Shown one piece after another: positions 59,676 through 64,000 of a stretch of DNA of 64,000 bases. Position 1 is the stretch's first letter; each line of letters starts with the position of its first letter. The notes below the pieces were generated by a model that was not told the DNA's origin, did not search any database, and saw only the letters and a list, made by a program, of their open reading frames with translations. The DNA is from Sporomusa acidovorans (GTDB lineage Bacteria; Bacillota; Negativicutes; Sporomusales; Sporomusaceae): NCBI RefSeq assembly GCF_900101845.1, contig NZ_FNAM01000028.1:1-64000 (forward strand). The letters are read 5' to 3'. The position numbers were made by a program, and so were the translations under genes.

Positions 59676-59760
59676 GGAGGGATTCCCGAGTGGCTAAAGG
59701 GAGCAGACTGTAAATCTGCCGTCTATGACTTCGGTGGTTCGAATCCACCTCCCTCCACCA
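59676..59760 (+). tRNA. tRNA-Tyr (GTA)
   Basis: A class II tRNA with long variable arm. GGAGGGA pairs with TCCCTCC; anticodon arm GCAGA-CTGTAAA-TCTGC gives GTA; variable arm CGTCTATGACTTCG; CCA encoded. Confidence 0.95.
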
Positions 59761-59764
59761 TAAT

Positions 59765-59841
59765 GGCGGCGTAGCTCAGTTGGCTAGAGCATGCGGTTCA
59801 TATCCGCAGTGTCCGGGGTTCAAATCCCTGCGCCGCCACCA
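59765..59841 (+). tRNA. tRNA-Met (CAT), elongator type
   Basis: GGCGGCG pairs with CGCCGCC; anticodon arm TGCGG-TTCATAT-CCGCA gives CAT; the paired 1-72 end excludes initiator tRNA. A lysidine-modified Ile tRNA cannot be fully excluded, but the body resembles elongator Met. CCA encoded. Confidence 0.9.
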
Positions 59842-59857
59842 ATTCATCTATTTATGT

Positions 59858-59931
59858 GCGGGTGTAGCTCAATGGTAGAGCACTAGCCTTCCAAGCTAGC
59901 TACGAGGGTTCGATTCCCTTCACCCGCTCCA
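59858..59931 (+). tRNA. tRNA-Gly (TCC)
   Basis: GCGGGTG pairs with CACCCGC; anticodon arm CTAGC-CTTCCAA-GCTAG gives TCC; CCA encoded. Last gene of the operon. Confidence 0.95.
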
Positions 59932-59985
59932 GAAAAGCACCCGTTATTTACTAAAAAGTAAGTAAATAACGGGTGCTTTTCTATA
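59932..59985 (+). terminator. Terminator of the tRNA operon
   Basis: GAAAAGCACCCGTTATTTAC faces its exact complement in a 20-pair stem with TTTTC at the 3' end. It abuts the CCA of tRNA-Gly. Confidence 0.88.
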
Positions 59986-60010
59986 ATAGTTCGAAGAGAA
60001 AGAAAAACAT

Positions 60011-60026
60011 TGGCATGAAAATTGCA
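60011..60026 (+). promoter_or_regulatory. Sigma-54 (-24/-12) promoter downstream of the tRNA operon
   Basis: TGGCATGAAAATTGCA is a full match to the sigma-54 consensus with GG and GC ten bases apart. It differs from the promoter at 6910 in only two positions. It lies 26 bases after the tRNA terminator and reads toward the zinc-ribbon gene at 60362. Confidence 0.85.
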
Positions 60027-60361
60027 ATAATAATTGGTAGGTACAGCAAACAGTAAAAATAATTCTCAAATAATCAGGGGGGGAACGATATAACGATAAT
60101 GGCTTTATAGGCCAGTTTTATGAAGGGGGAGACATTTTATTCCTTGAGGATAGCGAGCGAACTTTTAATATAAATTTGCTGTCATGGAGTCAAAATGGGA
60201 CAGAACGATAGTATTTCATTTCCAGTTTTCCATTTTCTAAAAATAGAAAAATTAATTTATTGATAAATAAGATTTTGCTCAGGAATCCAGTCTGTCGCAG
60301 CATTTACCAATGGCAGGTAATAGTTTAAAGTGTATCAAAATTCTAAGGAGGGATTAGGTGT
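60027..60361 (+). other. Long leader between sigma-54 promoter and zinc-ribbon gene
   Basis: About 320 bases without a convincing gene. A GGGGGGG ribosome-site-like run near 60076 leads only to ATG frames that stop after a few codons. It may be the scar of a deleted gene or a regulatory leader. Confidence 0.4.
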
Positions 60362-60511
60362 GTGGGTGCGTGCTTAAGCTGTAGCGAGTGTGGAAGATGT
60401 AAGTATATCTATAAAAAAATTATAAAATGTCCGAAATGTGGTCGTACAAATCTTAAGGATGAAAAAATTTGTAGAAGATGTGGAGTCTTGCTTGAACCTA
60501 ACAAAACGTAA
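60362..60511 (+). CDS. Small double zinc-ribbon protein
   Basis: A 49-residue protein from a GTG ten bases after AAGGAGG. It is packed with Cys pairs: CLSCSECGRCKY near the start, CPKCGRTN in the middle and CRRCGVLLEP near the end. The last two CxxC pairs form a standard zinc ribbon (CPKCG-x10-CRRCG); the N-terminal CxxCxxCxxC run resembles a cluster or metal site. Function is unknown. It is the only gene behind a sigma-54 promoter and has its own terminator. Too short for usual ORF cut-offs. Confidence 0.65.
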   Translation: MGACLSCSECGRCKYIYKKIIKCPKCGRTNLKDEKICRRCGVLLEPNKT

Positions 60512-60611
60512 AATAATTTTGTTGAGGGCCTCCAAACTTACGGCGATCTAATTAAAAGCAAGAGCGGGTTAGGAACTGATGGGGGAGAGGTGATAGCTTT
60601 TTTTCAAAAAA

Positions 60612-60645
60612 AACTTCTGCGGCAAACTCACCTCAGAAGTTTTTC
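60612..60645 (+). terminator. Terminator of the zinc-ribbon gene
   Basis: AACTTCTG pairs with CAGAAGTT around a 14-base loop; TTTT follows. The bases from here to 60859 show no gene. Confidence 0.75.
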
Positions 60646-60859
60646 TCTATAAATAAAAGGAATGTGTTGAAATTATGGATAGGCATCGACGAGTAAGCCG
60701 ACAGAATGAATTTTGAACAGAAGTTTTATTTAAACAGCAAGTTGCCATAGGCGTAGGATGAACTTTGCCGCCATAAAGTAGTTACTGTGTTATGCGCAGC
60801 TGGTTGTTTGCCAATAGACAAAATGGCCGATGGGGAAGGGCGTTTGGTGAACGGATTTC

Positions 60860-61093
60860 TTAAGAAGGCCTGCCTTCAGCAGAGCAAGTTTCTGATGATC
60901 TCCAATCCACAATATACTTACCAGATGGTTGTTTTAAAGCAACATACTTAACTTTTTGCGGTAATTCGGGAAATTTTTTGCTGTTCCGGGTTAATGCTTT
61001 AGCGTAAAGGGTAGCTGTTGTTTCGTCAGCAATTTCTTCTTTCGTTTCAAAAGCTTTTTTGGCATTCATAATGTCTTCTTCAGTAATTTGCAT
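60860..61093 (-). CDS. Small protein companion of the cytoplasmic molybdoenzyme
   Basis: A 77-residue soluble protein (MQITEEDIMNAKKAFETKEE, LPQKVKYVALKQPSGKYIVD). AAGGAGG precedes the ATG. It is the third gene of the molybdoenzyme operon, separated from the ferredoxin gene by a perfect hairpin. No family is recognised; a small accessory subunit or chaperone is possible. Confidence 0.7.
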   Translation of the reverse strand: MQITEEDIMNAKKAFETKEEIADETTATLYAKALTRNSKKFPELPQKVKYVALKQPSGKYIVDWRSSETCSAEGRPS

Positions 61094-61124
61094 TTCAAGT
61101 CCTCCTTAATTAAAAATTAAACGA

Positions 61125-61167
61125 TTACTTGAAGACAAAGGGAAAAAATCCCTTTGTCTTCAAGTAA
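61125..61167 (-). repeat. Perfect intergenic hairpin in the second molybdoenzyme operon
   Basis: TTACTTGAAGACAAAGGG pairs with its full complement over 18 bases around a seven-base loop. On the gene strand the nearest T-run is separated by CG and is short. It could allow partial termination so that the 77-residue gene is expressed less, or protect the upstream message. Confidence 0.7.
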
Positions 61168-61191
61168 ACTACTGGTATACACAAGCCGGTT

Positions 61192-61626
61192 TTATTTAGG
61201 TGTAAACAATACCATTTTGGGTTTTCTAGCCATTTTTTCCGCTAATTCTTTAACTGGGCCATAACTCATTACCAGTGACTGGCAATGCTGTACGCAACTG
61301 GGCATTTTACCCTGAGCAGTCCGGTCCTTACATAGATCGCATAATGAAGTTGGGAAAGGGACATAATTCAAATCCCATTTGCCGTTAGCTATCTTGCGGG
61401 GGCCATCTTCCAACAATTTGATGCCATACTGATTGTCCTCAAGCTTTAATTGTTTGATGCATGCAACTTCACAAGCATGGCAGCCTGTGCAATATTCATA
61501 ATCAATTAACAAGCCGTATCCAGACGTATCTTCTGATTTTAGAAGACGCTCCAAACCTTCTCTTGCTTGGGGAAACACGGATGCTTTTCCTTCGGTCTCT
61601 TTATTCTGGCAGTTGAGCTCTGACAT
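61192..61626 (-). CDS. Ferredoxin subunit of the cytoplasmic molybdoenzyme
   Basis: A 144-residue protein with two visible Cys groups: CTGCHACEVACIKQ and CDLCKDRTAQGKMPSCVQHC. This is shorter than DmsB-type subunits; probably two [4Fe-4S] clusters. It ends soon after the second group. The ATG at 61626 follows GAGGAGG and overlaps the end of the catalytic gene by 26 bases, so the subunits are translated together. Without anchor or signal peptide, the complex stays in the cytoplasm. Confidence 0.85.
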   Translation of the reverse strand: MSELNCQNKETEGKASVFPQAREGLERLLKSEDTSGYGLLIDYEYCTGCHACEVACIKQLKLEDNQYGIKLLEDGPRKIANGKWDLNYVPFPTSLCDLCKDRTAQGKMPSCVQHCQSLVMSYGPVKELAEKMARKPKMVLFTPK

Positions 61627-63976
61627 ATTCCCATCCTCCTCTTCTGGTGACTTGTTCACCTGGCAGTACCTTACTGTTTTCTTCGGTTACTTTATAAATC
61701 CGGCAGAGCAAGTTTTTGTTAGGTGCTCCATAGCCGGTTGGCCCGTTCTGACACTGGGAGGTCAGGTTATTAATATTGCTGTCAAATGCCCCAAAGAGGC
61801 TCGGCTCGGCTCCTTCTTTTTCCGGGAACCACCAACCATGCTCAGCACTTACGACTCTGGGGTCGAGCGCGGGTTTTAATGTGGCGATTTGTTTGCATCT
61901 GCCACGTTTGCTTTCAATCCATACCCAGTCGCCTTCGATGATACCCAATTTCTTAGCCGTGTCAGGGTGAATTTCTACCAAAGGCTGAGGATGGAACATT
62001 CTCATAGTGGGCTGCTGACGATGTTCAGAGTGGAAGAATTCCCAGGAACGTGCACCTGAAGTCAAAATCAAAGGATATTCTTTATACAATTCAGGATCGG
62101 AATAGGGACTTTCTGGCGGTTCAATATGAGTCGGCAACGGGTCAACGTCAAATGCGTCAAACAGGTCAATATATAATTGAACCTTGCCGTCTGCGGTGTT
62201 AAAACCAGGCTGTCTGTCGCGGCGCAGAAGACCTTTTTCATATTTTTTATAGTGCCATTCGGGATAAATATAGACTTTTTCCTTAAGTTCCGAATAGGTA
62301 AGACCTTTGGTATTACCTCTTTCGCGGTATTTCTTACCTTCTTCTGACCATTCAATTTTGAAAGCGTCAGGATATTTGTCTTTGTCGTTACCCATTTTCC
62401 AATTTATCCAGTCTTGTACAGTTTCCCACGGAAATGCTTCGGGATGCAGACGTTTACCAAGTTCAAGAATAATCTGCTCATCGGATTTGCATTCTTCATA
62501 GTCAACAATCTTGGTAATGGCACGCAGCGGCGCAAACCATGCTCTGAAACTATCACGTTCTGCACTCATGCCTGCAGGTAAGACGATATCGGCGCAGGCA
62601 ACGGCAGTCGGAGTCATGAAGAGATCGACGACTACATTGAAGTCAACTTTTTTCATTGCTTCATATACTCTGGGGGCTTCCGATGCCATATTGGCGAAGG
62701 TATTGGTGGTTTGTAGCCACAACATCTTAACCGGGTACGGCTGACCGCCATTTTCAATTGCCTCAAGGACTGAGTCTCCATGGGCGGTTGAGGCTAAGCC
62801 ATATTTTTTAAGCGGATTTTTCTCATTACCAAAGCGCGCTTCCTTGACTTCCGGAGGCAGCCAGTTGTAACCGCAGCTATAGCCATCATCAACATTGAAG
62901 CCGCTCTTGGCAATGACGTTACCACCCGGAACATCGGTATTGCCGGTTATGGCCCATAAGCTGTTAACGGCCTGGGCGGTCGCAATACCGGTAACTTGCT
63001 GGTCAATTGCCAGACCCCATTGGATCGATGCCGGTTTTGCTTTAGCGTACATGCGTGCTGCAGCTTCGATGATTTCTTTTGGGACCCAGGTGATTTCAGC
63101 AACTTTTTCCGGCGGATATTCCTGAACACGTTCTTGTAATTCTTCAAAGCCTGAACACCAGTTTTCAACAAAGTCATGATCATAAAGATCTTCGTTGATA
63201 ATGACATTGAGCATACCCATCGCCAGCGCACAGTCAGTTCCGGGTCTTAACTGCAGCCAGTATTCCGCTCTTGATGCCAACCATGTTAAACGAGGGTCAA
63301 CAACGATAAGTTTGGCTCCCATTCTCATTTCATCAACAATCCAGTGGCCAAAGAATCCATCGCCATTACTGATGATAGGATTATTGCCCCAGATTACAAT
63401 TACTTTCGGACACTTAAACTCAGGGTGATTATAGCGGTCTTCAAAAAATTGCCCGCAGTCGGCAACAAAGAAGTCACTATTCATAACAGCCTGCTGCGCA
63501 GCTCTGGGCAGATAGCAGGAATCACCGCTCAGGAATCCCAGCACATAATTCGGACTGCCAAATGCGGCATAGGTCAGATAAGGTACCTGCCAGATAATAT
63601 TTCTCCCGGTACCCTCCATGCCGATGATTGATTTTCCGCCATAGTTTGCCTGGATATCCTTAACTTTTTCAACGATAATATCATAAGCTTCGTCCCAGGA
63701 AATACGTTCCCATTTGTTTTCACCACGTTCGCCTACGCGCTTTAACGGCCATTTCAGACGTTGGGGGTTATTGTATGCTTCAATCTGGTTCAGGCAACGC
63801 ATACATAATCTACCCATATTATAGGGATTATCAAGGTCTCCCTCGACTTTTACTAATTTGCCGTCTTTCGTGTAATACAGAAGGCCGCACCCGTCATGAC
63901 AACCCGGTCCTGACCAATGAGTAGAGCGGGTCACAGTATATTCGCCTTCCTGCCATTGCCATTCTTTTGCAGACAT
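61601..63976 (-). CDS. Cytoplasmic molybdopterin oxidoreductase catalytic subunit (acetylene-hydratase / dehydroxylase-like branch)
   Basis: A 791-residue bis-MGD enzyme without Tat signal. The N-terminal cluster site is unusual: RSTHWSGPGC at residues 17-26, then C30, and C58/C61 (RLCMRC). The first canonical Cys is missing and H20 may serve instead, as in NarG-type enzymes. The metal ligand is probably Cys in GDSCYLPR. The stretch NEDLYDHDFVENWCSGFEEL and QEYPPEKVAEIT closely resemble acetylene hydratase as I remember it, and the overall form is like transhydroxylases and catechol dehydroxylases. The reaction is unknown. GGGAGGAAG lies upstream; the promoter is beyond the window. Confidence 0.88.
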   Translation of the reverse strand: MSAKEWQWQEGEYTVTRSTHWSGPGCHDGCGLLYYTKDGKLVKVEGDLDNPYNMGRLCMRCLNQIEAYNNPQRLKWPLKRVGERGENKWERISWDEAYDIIVEKVKDIQANYGGKSIIGMEGTGRNIIWQVPYLTYAAFGSPNYVLGFLSGDSCYLPRAAQQAVMNSDFFVADCGQFFEDRYNHPEFKCPKVIVIWGNNPIISNGDGFFGHWIVDEMRMGAKLIVVDPRLTWLASRAEYWLQLRPGTDCALAMGMLNVIINEDLYDHDFVENWCSGFEELQERVQEYPPEKVAEITWVPKEIIEAAARMYAKAKPASIQWGLAIDQQVTGIATAQAVNSLWAITGNTDVPGGNVIAKSGFNVDDGYSCGYNWLPPEVKEARFGNEKNPLKKYGLASTAHGDSVLEAIENGGQPYPVKMLWLQTTNTFANMASEAPRVYEAMKKVDFNVVVDLFMTPTAVACADIVLPAGMSAERDSFRAWFAPLRAITKIVDYEECKSDEQIILELGKRLHPEAFPWETVQDWINWKMGNDKDKYPDAFKIEWSEEGKKYRERGNTKGLTYSELKEKVYIYPEWHYKKYEKGLLRRDRQPGFNTADGKVQLYIDLFDAFDVDPLPTHIEPPESPYSDPELYKEYPLILTSGARSWEFFHSEHRQQPTMRMFHPQPLVEIHPDTAKKLGIIEGDWVWIESKRGRCKQIATLKPALDPRVVSAEHGWWFPEKEGAEPSLFGAFDSNINNLTSQCQNGPTGYGAPNKNLLCRIYKVTEENSKVLPGEQVTRRGGWEYVRAQLPE

Positions 63977-64000
63977 ATAGCTTCCTCCCTTGAAAATTTA

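Noticed and set aside
1-64000. CRISPR arrays, rRNA genes, prophage or plasmid-origin signals
   Set aside because: No regularly spaced repeat-spacer pattern, rRNA sequence, phage structural gene or iteron cluster was seen on either strand.

Overview
The window looks like a chromosome segment from a diderm, endospore-forming anaerobe of the Negativicutes (Sporomusa / Pelosinus type). Three things point there: an outer-membrane porin with an N-terminal SLH domain, a second beta-barrel protein, and a complete spoVAC-spoVAD-spoVAE sporulation cluster. Sigma-54 activators, twin-arginine molybdoenzymes, a multihaem cytochrome and a selenocysteine peroxiredoxin fit an anaerobe with a flexible respiratory repertoire.

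0-26 kb is dominated by electron transfer. An ISAs1-type insertion sequence runs in from the left edge and has cut a NuoF-like subunit, leaving its 3' half beside a NuoG/HoxU-like subunit. Two sigma-54 activators (one per strand) precede a DMSO-reductase-family operon at 7.2-14.7 kb (catalytic subunit, four-cluster ferredoxin, DmsC anchor, TorD chaperone, NapG-like, NapH-like and a large ferredoxin protein) that starts from a very good -24/-12 promoter. An SLH porin, an MFS carrier and a second porin follow. A PucR/CdaR-type regulator then sits between two copies of the same palindromic operator, one before the second porin and one before a secreted flavoprotein reductase, a pentahaem cytochrome and ResB/CcsA haem-delivery proteins.

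26-45 kb is accessory and partly decayed: a G+C-rich rifamycin phosphotransferase homologue, two EamA transporters, a broken LysR gene, a DUF3100/M20 amidohydrolase pair, a cysteine pentapeptide-repeat protein, a cydA remnant, a peroxiredoxin whose peroxidatic residue is encoded by UGA (read as selenocysteine), a receiver-less response regulator, and 2-hydroxyacyl-CoA dehydratase-like proteins. Several short repeat families occur here, including a hairpin module in three copies and a structured leader in two.

45-50 kb holds a spoVA operon of the mobile 'spoVA2mob' layout (DUF1657, DUF421, SpoVAC, SpoVAD, SpoVAE, DUF1657) and a guanine-riboswitch-controlled purine permease/phosphoribosyltransferase pair. 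50-58 kb has an AEC transporter, macro-domain and PAP2 remnants, a DtxR-type regulator, feoA with three DtxR-like boxes and a gutted feoB, a chemoreceptor under a c-di-GMP-I riboswitch, and a broken GNAT gene.

58-64 kb contains a candidate structured RNA, a six-gene tRNA operon (Cys, Phe, Thr, Tyr, Met, Gly) with promoter and terminator, a second sigma-54 promoter leading to a tiny zinc-ribbon protein, and a second, cytoplasmic molybdoenzyme with a small ferredoxin and a 77-residue companion. Functions were assigned by reading motifs; no database search was run.
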